A DNA stretch of 64,000 nt from Alphaproteobacteria bacterium. Its GTDB lineage: Bacteria > Pseudomonadota > Alphaproteobacteria > CAAGCB01 > CAG-977. Where the stretch lies: the NCBI GenBank assembly GCA_900768845.1, contig CAAGEK010000051.1:1-64000 (forward strand), in the 5' to 3' direction. Position 1 is the stretch's first letter. Each line of letters opens with the position of its first letter. The position numbers were made by a program, and so were the translations under genes. Of the stretch, positions 1-8,081 are shown one piece after another. Below the pieces are notes generated by a model. The model was not told the DNA's origin, ran no database searches, and saw only the letters and a program-made list of their open reading frames with translations.

Positions 1-2
1 CA

Positions 3-64
3 CGGCTTTTTTTTTTTGCCCCTTCCGCAAAAAAACCCGAAGGGGAAAAGCCGGGAATTTTTTT
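3..64 (+). terminator. Terminator-like hairpin at the left edge
   Basis: An outer pair (3-10 with 46-53) and an inner pair (CCCCTTC at 19-25 with GAAGGGG at 39-45) can form one long interrupted stem. The left arm carries an unpaired T-run bulge. A run of seven T follows at 58-64. This is the layout of an intrinsic terminator for a gene lying left of the window. The bulge makes the stem imperfect, so confidence is moderate. Confidence 0.45.
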
Positions 65-66
65 AA

Positions 67-83
67 CCCCCCCCCCCCCCCCC
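67..83. repeat. 17-base homopolymeric C tract
   Basis: Seventeen consecutive C residues follow the T-run of the hairpin in non-coding DNA. A tract this long could change length by slippage. It could equally be an assembly or sequencing artefact. No open reading frame crosses it in this window. Confidence 0.8.
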
Positions 84-146
84 TTAAAAGTAACGGAATA
101 AAGCCTTCCGGCCGCGCCGCTCAAAAAAAAATACAAACTTGTCTGA

Positions 147-181
147 CCTATGCGTTTTGATTTCCTATATTTTAGCATAGG
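147..181. repeat. Inverted repeat in the leader region
   Basis: CCTATGC at 147-153 is exactly complementary to GCATAGG at 175-181, with a 21-base AT-rich spacer. It lies about 180 bases before the STAS gene. It could be an operator or a weak stem-loop. No T-run follows, so it is not a convincing terminator. Confidence 0.3.
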
Positions 182-291
182 GTTTGTTATTCGAACACGG
201 GTGATAAAGAATGGCTAACTACATGATTTCAAACTGTAAAATCGCGTTTTTTCCATACGAGGCGATGATGAATTTTTCAGACTCCTTTTTC

Positions 292-322
292 TTGATTTTT
301 CCTGTGCAATCTGCCATATAAT
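292..322 (+). promoter_or_regulatory. Candidate sigma70-type promoter of the STAS/phosphatase operon
   Basis: A perfect TATAAT lies at 317-322. A TTGATT hexamer at 292-297 is the best -35 candidate, with a 19-base spacer that is slightly long. Transcription would start near 329. That leaves a leader of about 30 bases carrying AAAGGA before the ATG at 361. Confidence 0.45.
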
Positions 323-360
323 GGATATTCTTGAACACCCCTCATGTGAAAGGAAAAGTT

Positions 361-660
361 ATGGAAGTCACACAGGTTGTTAAAGGCGATGAGGTCATTT
401 TGTCGTTGCGCGGCAAACTGTTTTCCCCTACGGCACAATTGCTTGATCGCGCCGTTGACGATGCGTTGAAGACCAGCAATCATATTATTATCGACTTAAA
501 GGAACTGACATTCTTGGCGTCTTCGGGTTTGCGCGTCTTATTGGTTGCCGAAAAGAAAGTAAAAGAAAAGAACGGTTCCATGACACTGAAAAATCCTTCC
601 GAACTGGTGAAAAAAGTGTTCGTGCTGACAGGCTTTATCAATATTCTGAATATTGAATAA
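361..660 (+). CDS. STAS-domain anti-sigma factor antagonist
   Basis: This is a 99-residue single STAS domain of the SpoIIAA/RsbV type. In such switches the unphosphorylated protein binds an anti-sigma kinase and so releases the sigma factor. The segment LASSGLR matches the family's conserved D-S-S-G loop, which places the phosphorylatable serine at Ser55. The upstream aspartate is replaced by alanine. The frame is open from a TTG at 331. The ATG at 361 is preferred because AAAGGA lies eight bases before it and the domain starts there. The stop overlaps the start of the next gene (TAATG), so the two are translationally coupled. The sigma factor or other output is not visible here. Family assignment is firm; the target is unknown. 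Confidence 0.85.
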   Translation: MEVTQVVKGDEVILSLRGKLFSPTAQLLDRAVDDALKTSNHIIIDLKELTFLASSGLRVLLVAEKKVKEKNGSMTLKNPSELVKKVFVLTGFINILNIE

Positions 661-2906
661 TGCTGTCGCTGTTTCGCAAATGGATGATTTCCATCGCAAC
701 GGGAGCGTTCTTATTAACGTTCCTGTTGTCGTATTTTCTTTTGGACATTCAAGCCAAAGACAATGCCCAAAAGGAGATGATCGTCACCCTGAATTATTTG
801 AAACAAAAAATTGCAAGGCGCGAATTCAACACGCAAAACCTTCAAGCGTATTTCAAAAAGAACTTGCAGGAAAAAGCCGACGTTTTTGCCATGTTTCGGG
901 CGGCTCATCCCAAGTGGATGACTAAGAAGCTGTTGGAGAATTATATTGCCAGATCGGGCGTCGACCAAATATCCATTTTGGATGAAAGCGGCAACTATAT
1001 TTCTTCATATCCCGATAAACTCACGGGAAACAAACAAGACAACACGACCGTCGAACGGATTGCGGATTTGGACGATTTAGGTTTAGCGGTTCAATATCTT
1101 CCGGCGTCCGAACTGATTTTGGAACGTTTCCAAACGCCCGCCCGCCAACTTGTCGGTGTTTCCGTCAAAGACGAAATCCTCGGTACGATCCAGCTGGGAC
1201 AGGATATTGACAAATACAACCGGATGCTTTCAAGTGAAGGCATTACAACAATCGCCGAGTTTTTAAAAGTCGGATATATGGGCAGTATTCTGATTATCCG
1301 CAACGGACGGGTCAGCAGTTCGAATATCGAAGATATTATCGGCAAGACTCTGCGTGAAATCGATTTCCACATCCCCTCTTTGAAGGACGATTTCATCCAA
1401 TTCAACGCATTCTTTCGCGGCGAAGCCTATTTTTGTATGGCCGTCCGATACCAGCAATATGAACTGGTTGCGATATATCCTGAAACAGAACTTTACCTGC
1501 GCAGGAAAAACATCCTGAAATGGGGAATACCGCTTTATCTGTTGCTGTTTTTGCTGATTTATCTGGCCGTTGTGACGTTATTGAAGCTGTTGGTATTAAA
1601 AAGCATCATAAAAATCAACAAATCTTTGAAAAAAATCACATCCGGAGATTTGGACGAACACGCCAGCGTTACAACGACGCCCGAATTTAAAGAGCTGTCG
1701 ACAATGATCAACAAAACGGTGGACAGCCTGAAAACGGAAATCAACAAAACGGCTCAAAGTATGAAGCAGGAACTTTTCCTTGCTCAGGAAGTCCAATTCT
1801 CGGCCTTGCCGAAAACATTCCCCCCGTTTCCGTTCCGCACGGAATTCGATTTGTTTGCCAGTCTGCACGCAGCAAAAGAAGTCAGCGGTGATTTTTTCGA
1901 TTTCTTCACTTTGGAAAGCGATTCTTCAAAACTGGTTTTCCTGATTGCGGACGTCGCCGGAAAAGGCATTCCCGCATCATTATTCATGATGTCGGCACGC
2001 GCCCTGATCAAACGCTATGCCCGCGAAGGCTATTCCATCGACGATCTTTTGAAAAAAGTGAACAACGCTTTATGCGAAGACAACGAAACGGCAATGTTTT
2101 TGACCATGCTGATCGGCGTTCTTGACATTGAAACGGGTTTTTTAAAGTACGCCAATGCCGGACACGATTGGCCGTACATTCAATCCGGCGACGGAGATTT
2201 CCGCGAAATCGCTTTGGATTCGGGATATCCTCTGGGTATTAAACAGAATGCCGTCTTTGATGTACATGAAGTTTGGCTGAAATATGGCGATACTTTCTTT
2301 GCATACACGGACGGCGTGACGGAAGCGGAAAGAATCGATGACGAACTGTACGGGAACGACCGTTTATTGGCGGCGTTGAACAAAAATAAGAATGAAACGC
2401 TTCAAAATCTGGTTTACGGCGTCAATGCGGACATTATCGATTTTACAAAAGGCGCACAACAATCCGACGACATCACGATGTTATGTCTGCGTTATCAGGG
2501 CGAACAAAAAACCGTTTCCGCAGATATTGAAAACGAAGAGGAAATTCTGGAATTTTTCTTTGACATTTTCACCAAAAACGATTGTCCCGAAGAAATTCAA
2601 AATGAGCTTGCCGTCATTTTAGACGAGGTCTTTACCAATATTGTGCATTACGCCTATCCCGAACAAAAAGGGGATATTACCGTTTTCTGTTCTGTCGGCG
2701 GTTACCCGAAACGGATAAAGATGCAGTTCATCGACTCGGGCATTCCGTTTAATCCGTTGAACAACGTGGAAGGCAACCTTGAAGCTCCGGCACACCAACG
2801 TCAAGTCGGGCACTTGGGCATCTTTCTTGTCAAGCAACTGGCGGACGAAACGGCATACGAATATCGTGACGGGAAAAACATTTTGACTTTATTCAAAAAT
2901 TTATAA
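660..2906 (+). CDS. Membrane PP2C phosphatase with HAMP and C-terminal HATPase (RsbU-like)
   Basis: The 748 residues show a first membrane helix (about 9-29), an extracytoplasmic sensor-like region (30-283), a second helix (285-310), a HAMP linker (about 305-360), a SpoIIE/RsbU-type PP2C phosphatase (about 374-610) and an RsbW-like HATPase (about 620-748). PP2C metal-site motifs are visible: DFFDFF, DVAGKGIPASLFM, NAGHDWPY, TDGVTEA and QSDDITML. The HATPase shows an N-box-like DEVFTNIVHYAY and a GHLGIFLVKQL glycine loop. Phosphatase and kinase in one chain could dephosphorylate and rephosphorylate the STAS protein encoded just upstream, driven by a periplasmic signal. The domain calls are strong; dual activity on this partner is inference. 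The start overlaps the STAS stop by one base. Confidence 0.88.
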   Translation: MLSLFRKWMISIATGAFLLTFLLSYFLLDIQAKDNAQKEMIVTLNYLKQKIARREFNTQNLQAYFKKNLQEKADVFAMFRAAHPKWMTKKLLENYIARSGVDQISILDESGNYISSYPDKLTGNKQDNTTVERIADLDDLGLAVQYLPASELILERFQTPARQLVGVSVKDEILGTIQLGQDIDKYNRMLSSEGITTIAEFLKVGYMGSILIIRNGRVSSSNIEDIIGKTLREIDFHIPSLKDDFIQFNAFFRGEAYFCMAVRYQQYELVAIYPETELYLRRKNILKWGIPLYLLLFLLIYLAVVTLLKLLVLKSIIKINKSLKKITSGDLDEHASVTTTPEFKELSTMINKTVDSLKTEINKTAQSMKQELFLAQEVQFSALPKTFPPFPFRTEFDLFASLHAAKEVSGDFFDFFTLESDSSKLVFLIADVAGKGIPASLFMMSARALIKRYAREGYSIDDLLKKVNNALCEDNETAMFLTMLIGVLDIETGFLKYANAGHDWPYIQSGDGDFREIALDSGYPLGIKQNAVFDVHEVWLKYGDTFFAYTDGVTEAERIDDELYGNDRLLAALNKNKNETLQNLVYGVNADIIDFTKGAQQSDDITMLCLRYQGEQKTVSADIENEEEILEFFFDIFTKNDCPEEIQNELAVILDEVFTNIVHYAYPEQKGDITVFCSVGGYPKRIKMQFIDSGIPFNPLNNVEGNLEAPAHQRQVGHLGIFLVKQLADETAYEYRDGKNILTLFKNL

Positions 2907-3035
2907 GCTCAAAGCGAGATCCTCTCTCTGAAAAACGTGCAAACCGCCCACCTATGAAACGTTTAAGCGATTAAGCGTCGATCAAGCAGAAAAAATAGAC
3001 AAAATAGAAAAAAAGAGATATCCTTTACAGAAATA

Positions 3036-4154
3036 ATGATTAGGAGAACAAATATATCGTTTTTATCCTTCGTTTCCGATTTGTTTAAGAAAAAAGACAA
3101 ACAACCCGTTCAAAAGACGCCTAAAACACGCGCCGATTTGGAAGAACCTTCGACTGTCCGCTATAAAGAAACGAACGACAAACTGCAAAAAACTTTTATC
3201 AGAACGCGCGCTCCGAACAGTGAGGAGAAAAAGCAGCTGCAAGACGTATTAAACATTATCGAATCCGTTCCGGATGGTAAAAAGTTGATTGCTGACATTG
3301 CGGCGGCGGGCTATAAAATCAACTTCGACACTTTTTGTAACGGTGCTTACGGCGCATGCAACCCCATCCAAAAAAGCATAATGCTCTCTCTGGGTCATCT
3401 CCCCGACAACAACGCCGCGCTCGCCGCGGTTTTGTACCATGAAATGACGCACGCCATGCAAGATGAACGTTCCGGCGGATTGACGGCGGATGCCAGTGCT
3501 TACAAGATGTCGGATCAAATCAAGTTTTTGCGTGCCGCCGAAGCATCCGCTTGGATGGAAGAGGCAAAGTTCACCTATCAGATTAAAGATGCTCACCCCG
3601 AAGTATTAAAAGTTATCGGAGCCTATCCGATGTACCAAAAATTCGCCTCTGAAATGGAAAAAACGGGGGACTTGACCAAAGCAAGCGAGGCCACGTTCAA
3701 GAGTTGGTACGGATTTAAAGAGTATCAAGGACTTTATGAAGAAGAACATATCAATATGATTAAGCATAAAGCACTAGGCCGCCTAAAGAAACAAGACGCG
3801 AAAGCATTCCGTCAAACCATGTCGTCCGAAGACGTTTTAAAATACACGCTTATTTCCGAAAACGTTTCGATTAATCCCGAATTTTTGACGACGCCCGAAG
3901 CTTTTTCCGTATCCGATAATGCGATCAGGTCTTTTAAGGCCATTTCCAAAGGATATGCCTCCAAATTTTTGACCGCCGCCAAAGATACGTCTCTTGACAA
4001 TATGTATTCTTCGGAAACGGGCAAGCCCCTTTCCGGTATGGAAGCCGTATCAAAGAAAGGAGGAAATTCCCTCATGTCCGAACTGAAAACAATTTCAAAA
4101 AAGCAAACGGCAGAAAAAGCGGCTTTTGCGGCGGCGAAAGGATATGTCCGGTAA
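3036..4154 (+). CDS. Putative HExxH metallopeptidase (paralogue 1 of 5)
   Basis: This 372-residue protein has no signal peptide or membrane helix. It carries YHEMTHAMQ, an HExxH zinc motif, followed about 38 residues later by AAEASAWMEE, which matches the position of the second-glutamate motif (MEADA) in four related proteins in this window. The layout suggests a gluzincin-like peptidase resembling the putative metallopeptidase family DUF6782. No substrate can be named. The start is uncertain. The ATG at 3036 has no clear ribosome site, while AGGAG at 3042-3046 lies inside the frame seven bases before an ATA codon at 3054. Starting there would give SFLSFVSDLFKKK, close to the DFFKKGK leaders of paralogues 3 and 4. 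The C-terminus is Lys/Ala-rich. Confidence 0.7.
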   Translation: MIRRTNISFLSFVSDLFKKKDKQPVQKTPKTRADLEEPSTVRYKETNDKLQKTFIRTRAPNSEEKKQLQDVLNIIESVPDGKKLIADIAAAGYKINFDTFCNGAYGACNPIQKSIMLSLGHLPDNNAALAAVLYHEMTHAMQDERSGGLTADASAYKMSDQIKFLRAAEASAWMEEAKFTYQIKDAHPEVLKVIGAYPMYQKFASEMEKTGDLTKASEATFKSWYGFKEYQGLYEEEHINMIKHKALGRLKKQDAKAFRQTMSSEDVLKYTLISENVSINPEFLTTPEAFSVSDNAIRSFKAISKGYASKFLTAAKDTSLDNMYSSETGKPLSGMEAVSKKGGNSLMSELKTISKKQTAEKAAFAAAKGYVR

Positions 4155-4199
4155 AATCCGAAATTAGGAGCTTCCTTCCAAACAATGCGGCGCGACCAT

Positions 4200-4221
4200 A
4201 AAAACGGTTTGCGCCGTTTTG
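4200..4221 (+). terminator. Weak candidate terminator after the HExxH gene
   Basis: AAAACGG at 4201-4207 pairs with CCGTTTT at 4214-4220 across a six-base loop. The T-rich right arm and a later T8 run near 4252 could support termination of the upstream gene. The stem is short and the T-run is not adjacent, so this is tentative. Confidence 0.3.
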
Positions 4222-4498
4222 CGTTTTCGCATACGGTAAAAGCGACGGGCGTTTTTTTTAACTTTTTAAAAGTCAGTTTCCGACGATCTGAAAAATAATT
4301 ATCAAAAAGTCTAAAATAATCGTCTCGCTACACCGATACGGCGGCAAAGGCAAACCCCGAAAAAATGATACAGCGCAATAAAGGAGAAGTACGGCTTACG
4401 CGACAAAGGCCTGATATATAAAAATTTAAACGAAGGACGGGCGAAAAATCGTATTGCTTATTTAAAGTCAACGTCGCCCATAAAAATGTGAGCTTTAA

Positions 4499-4721
4499 AA
4501 AAATTCAGATGAATTTTATCGAAAAGAACATTATGCGGTCATTTACGCAAGGGCTCGTGAATTGGGAATGAGCAAAGGAGATGTTTACGTTCTTTTTTCA
4601 AATCTCTTTGGGAAGAACATTATATCTTTAACAAAAGCGACCGATGGAAGAATTATATAATTATTTAATGAAACGACGCTCACAGCGCGGCCTAAAAATA
4701 AGTGTCAAAATACCGGACTGA
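4499..4721 (+). pseudogene. Frameshifted remnant of a phage-type gene (GemA/recombination-protein-like tail)
   Basis: No intact gene lies between 4155 and 4949, which is AT-rich. From 4499 one frame reads HYAVIYARARELGMSKGD, then VYVLFSNLFGKNIISLTKATD, and stops at 4658-4660. A shift of one base near 4643-4647 continues it as MEELYNYLMKRRSQRG up to a stop at 4719-4721. The pattern 'helix, LGMS, short helix, FGK..I..LTKA, helix' resembles the C-terminal module of phage GemA (DUF1018) and of some phage recombination proteins. Upstream, 4320-4490 holds two further short open stretches in different frames, ending RLTRQRPDI and LKSTSPIKM, with no usable start. I read the block as a decayed mobile element. 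The family match is from pattern memory and is uncertain. Confidence 0.45.
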
Positions 4722-4923
4722 GTCTAAAAAGCTCGAAGTTCTGTATTTTTTAAGATGCCTTAAAATTCCTTTTAATCCGCCGTTATCCGCTATACCCCCG
4801 TATATCCCGTTTAGCTAAATATAACTGTTAATCGCGCCGCACAAAAAGCTTGAAATAATCGGCGCGCCACAACTACTGTAAACGTTTTCCCCGCGCACGA
4901 ACTTTCTTTTTAATAAAGAAAAA

Positions 4924-4948
4924 CCGGAAGCTTTCGCTTCCGGCTTTG
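4924..4948 (-). terminator. Intrinsic terminator of tRNA-fMet
   Basis: An 8-bp perfect stem (CCGGAAGC with GCTTCCGG) closes a tetraloop at 4924-4943. Read on the minus strand the loop is GAAA and the stem is followed at once by TTTTTCTTTATT. This is a textbook Rho-independent terminator, just past the 3' end of the minus-strand tRNA. Confidence 0.88.
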
Positions 4949-4949
4949 T

Positions 4950-5027
<78 letters not shown>

Positions 5028-5040
5028 ATAAGATGTAACG

Positions 5041-5069
5041 TATATATCATCTTGCGCCGCACATGGCAA
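5041..5069 (-). promoter_or_regulatory. Promoter of tRNA-fMet
   Basis: On the minus strand TTGCCA (5069-5064) is followed, after exactly 17 bases, by TATATA (5046-5041). The tRNA 5' end is 14 bases further on. Both boxes match the sigma70 consensus well. Confidence 0.65.
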
Positions 5070-5126
5070 CACTTTTTTCACATTTTACGAAGAAAGGGCG
5101 ATTTTTCGCGCAAATCCGCCGTTTTA

Positions 5127-5978
5127 TCACTTTGAAAAAAAGAAAAAGTACGATAAAGCGATGGTTCCCAATGCAAAAAAGTATTGAACGCCTGCTTTTC
5201 CCTCTTTGGTCAAATGGTAGGCCAGCAACAAATCGACACTTTGCGCCAAACGAATCAGGAAAACGGCCGTAACGACGGGAAAAAAGGACTGCATGGAAAA
5301 GATCACGACCATTTCGCCCGCGGCATACACCACTCCGGCAAGAACGATATGACGGGTCGTAAAAAAGGCTTTCATCGGCAACGCCTTTCTTGCGGCGATT
5401 AAAGAACAAAGCAACATCCCGACGGTCGGAACGGTATATAAAACATACCAATTCGCATATTTGATACCGGCCGTGTCACATGAATTGTTGAGCGTTGCAA
5501 AAAACACCAGCCCGATGAAGGCCTTTTTAGCTTTTGGCGAAAGCGATCTGCCTTCTCCGAAAATAAAAAACAGCGTCCCCGCAAGACCGATGAACAGAAT
5601 GACGATCAGCTTCGTTCCGGCCAAAGGCACATCGAAAACGAAAGTGGACACCAACGTAAAAAGCCCCAAACTGATAACACCCCAAAAGACGGATCCCGAA
5701 GTGTTTTCCTTGTTCACGATTTGGCTGAGCTTCATGAAACAAAACAAGGAAACGCCTTTGAGCAACGGGAAAAAGACAGCGGGGGTAAACAAGACGAATC
5801 GCCCGTCAATGAATAAATAGTCTTTGCAAAAGGGCATTGTCGGCAAAGCGAAGATCAAACACCACACCGCCGTGAAATAAGAAGACACTGCGGGATCCAA
5901 AGACTTGCTCGCTTCTTTATAAACGAACGGCCGCGCCGCAAATAAAACAACGATTAAAATTCCGATGAAGGCTGTCAC
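5127..5978 (-). CDS. EamA/DMT-type multi-helix membrane protein
   Basis: The 283-residue protein is almost entirely hydrophobic, with about ten predicted membrane helices in two halves. This is the layout of the drug/metabolite transporter superfamily. No residues identify the substrate. The frame is open from a TTG at 5999, but the GTG at 5978 is preferred because GGGGAG lies seven bases before it. The product then begins MTAFIGILIVV, right at the first helix. It is a single gene, with the SUF operon end upstream and the tRNA downstream. The superfamily call rests on length and helix pattern, not on a signature motif. Confidence 0.6.
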   Translation of the reverse strand: MTAFIGILIVVLFAARPFVYKEASKSLDPAVSSYFTAVWCLIFALPTMPFCKDYLFIDGRFVLFTPAVFFPLLKGVSLFCFMKLSQIVNKENTSGSVFWGVISLGLFTLVSTFVFDVPLAGTKLIVILFIGLAGTLFFIFGEGRSLSPKAKKAFIGLVFFATLNNSCDTAGIKYANWYVLYTVPTVGMLLCSLIAARKALPMKAFFTTRHIVLAGVVYAAGEMVVIFSMQSFFPVVTAVFLIRLAQSVDLLLAYHLTKEGKAGVQYFFALGTIALSYFFFFSK

Positions 5979-6114
5979 AATAAATCTCCCCGTCCGCAAA
6001 ACAGCGCGAACATATTAAGCGCAAAAAAATGTTTTGAAAAACGGAAAACGCCTTTCCGTTCATAAAAGACCTTTGACACGCACGGGCGCAACGCGTTTAA
6101 AGCTTGCGAAGGAA

Positions 6115-6768
6115 TTAAAACATATCCAAAACGTATTTCGCATCTTCGCTGATGCGATCCAATGACCACGCCGGTTCCCAAACCAGTTTCACCGTCACTT
6201 TGCCGACTCCGTCAACTTTCGATACGGCTTCGGCAACCTGTTTCGGCATCAATCCCGCAACGGGGCAAGCCGCCGCCGTAACCGTCATATCGATTTCAAC
6301 ATCCGCGTTCGCCAGCAAGTCCATCCTGTAAATCAATCCCAAATCATAAACGTTCAGCATGATTTCAGGATCTTCAACCGTTTTTACCGCCGCAATGACG
6401 TCATCGATTTTTGCGTGTTCCTTCCCCTCGGCAAGAGGTTCGCCCTCGGTTACGACATAGTCGTCCCCGTAATTGACAACAGGCGCATCCGGAAAACCGC
6501 CCCACAACAATTCATTAAAGTCCGCATCTTCAATCGACTTCGATCCGGGCAACAATTCATCCAATGTTCGGGGCTTGTCCGATTTTTCAAGATTCCGTTC
6601 AACCTCGTGCGGCGTCAACGGAATTTCAACCGTTCCGGAAAAATTTTTCAAGTCTTCTTCGGTAATTAACGGCATATTCGTCCGAAACATCCGTTCCGTT
6701 TCCGTCATTGTCCCGCTGTCAGACGGCCGAACGCCGGATTGTCCGTTTTGAACGTCTTTTTCATCCAT
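6115..6768 (-). CDS. sufT: SufT-like MIP18/DUF59 Fe-S assembly protein with long N-terminal extension
   Basis: Residues ~118-217 form a MIP18 (DUF59) domain of the kind that closes SUF operons and assists Fe-S protein maturation. Visible signatures are DPEIMLNVYDLGLIY, the cysteine segment AAACPVAGLMP and the C-terminal WEPAWSLDRISEDA. About 115 residues precede the domain. They are acidic and low in complexity, and the usual SufT is only about 100-180 residues. The ATG at 6768 has GGAG eight bases upstream. The gene lies 71 bases after sufS and is the last of the operon. The extension has no motif I recognise and may be a docking region. The role is inferred from the family and position. Confidence 0.85.
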   Translation of the reverse strand: MDEKDVQNGQSGVRPSDSGTMTETERMFRTNMPLITEEDLKNFSGTVEIPLTPHEVERNLEKSDKPRTLDELLPGSKSIEDADFNELLWGGFPDAPVVNYGDDYVVTEGEPLAEGKEHAKIDDVIAAVKTVEDPEIMLNVYDLGLIYRMDLLANADVEIDMTVTAAACPVAGLMPKQVAEAVSKVDGVGKVTVKLVWEPAWSLDRISEDAKYVLDMF

Positions 6769-6839
6769 CCGATTTACTCCGTTGAAAAGGCTTTATGTGT
6801 TTTATGCGCCTGTTTCCCGACTTTTTCAAGAGCCCTGTT

Positions 6840-8060
6840 TCACGAGAAAAATTTGCGGACTTTGTCAAGAGCTTCAACCAAAGCATCAATGTCTTCGGGC
6901 GTATTGTAAATTCCCAAAGACGCACGAACGGAAACGGGAACCCCGAACCGTTCATGCAAAGGCTGGGCACAATGATGCCCCGTGCGCACCGCGACGCCTT
7001 GTTGATCCAAAATCATGGCGATATCCTGCGGATGCGCATAATCCGTCACAAAGCTGACCAACCCCGTCTTTCCTTGCGCCGTCCCGATTTGCCGCGTGCC
7101 TTTGACCGAAGCGATCCCGTCCATCAGTTTTTGACACAGCTTGCGTTCGTGTTCCGCGATGTTTTCCATACCGATCGCCTGAACATAATCGACAGCCGCT
7201 CCCAAACCTATCGCCTGCATGATCGGAGGCGTCCCCGCTTCAAAACGGGCGGGAGGTTCCGCCCAGACGCTGTTTTCAAAAGAAACGGATTTTATCATAT
7301 CGCCGCCGCCTTCAAACGGAGGCATATTTTCCAACAAACTCAAACGCCCGTACAGAACGCCGATACCCGTAGGTCCGTAAAGCTTATGTCCCGAAAAAGC
7401 GTAAAAATCGCAATCCGAATCCCGTACGTCCGAAGGCAAATGGGTAACCCCCTGACATCCGTCCGCAAGGACGACGGCTCCCGCCGCGTGCGCCGCCTTC
7501 ACAATATCTTTGAGCGGAAAAACGCTGCCCAAAACGTTGGACATCTGCGTCACGCCGACCAGTTTGACTTTTTCCGAAAGCATCGATTTAAACGCATCGA
7601 AATCGAACGCCCCGTCGTCCAGAACGGGGGCGACCTTGATGGAAAACCCCAAACGTTCCCGCAAAATCTGCCACGGCACGATGTTCGAGTGGTGTTCGGC
7701 GACGGACAAAATGATTTCGTCCCCCTTTTTCAGGTTCGCCGCCCCCCAGGTGTAAGCCACCGTGTTCAAAGCGTCCGTCGCGCCGCGTGTGAAAATGATT
7801 TCACGTTCCGAAGAGGCGTTTATGAATTTTTGAACTTTCTTACGCGCACGCTCGTAGTTCAGAGTCGCTTTTTCCGACAACTCGTACATACCGCGGTGTA
7901 CGTTGGCATATTCGTTTTCGTAACCGTACCGCATCGCGTCCAACACCTGACGCGGTTTTTGGGCGGACGCCGCGCTGTCCAGAAAAACCAGAGGCCTGCC
8001 ATGCGCCGGATTTGCCAAAGCGGGAAAATCCGGTTTGATTTTCGATACGTCAAGAGCCAT
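6840..8060 (-). CDS. sufS: Cysteine desulfurase SufS
   Basis: At 406 residues this is the normal length for SufS, the PLP enzyme that takes sulfur from cysteine for Fe-S assembly. Lys226 in SGHKLYGPTGIG is the PLP Schiff-base lysine and Cys364 in RTGHHCAQPL is the persulfide cysteine. Both fall at the numbers known for the E. coli enzyme. Other PLP contacts include ATDALN, AEHHSN and ADGCQG. GGAGG lies seven bases before the ATG. SufS usually needs SufE or SufU as sulfur acceptor; sufE is not in this operon but sits at 32519-32920. Identification is firm. Confidence 0.97.
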   Translation of the reverse strand: MALDVSKIKPDFPALANPAHGRPLVFLDSAASAQKPRQVLDAMRYGYENEYANVHRGMYELSEKATLNYERARKKVQKFINASSEREIIFTRGATDALNTVAYTWGAANLKKGDEIILSVAEHHSNIVPWQILRERLGFSIKVAPVLDDGAFDFDAFKSMLSEKVKLVGVTQMSNVLGSVFPLKDIVKAAHAAGAVVLADGCQGVTHLPSDVRDSDCDFYAFSGHKLYGPTGIGVLYGRLSLLENMPPFEGGGDMIKSVSFENSVWAEPPARFEAGTPPIMQAIGLGAAVDYVQAIGMENIAEHERKLCQKLMDGIASVKGTRQIGTAQGKTGLVSFVTDYAHPQDIAMILDQQGVAVRTGHHCAQPLHERFGVPVSVRASLGIYNTPEDIDALVEALDKVRKFFS

Positions 8061-8081
8061 CGCCTGTCCTCCCTACATCGT

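Noticed and set aside
211..321. 36-codon open frame before the STAS gene (MANYMISNCK...)
   Set aside because: Weak ribosome site (AAAGA only), it overlaps the candidate promoter and no family is recognisable; it could be a chance frame.
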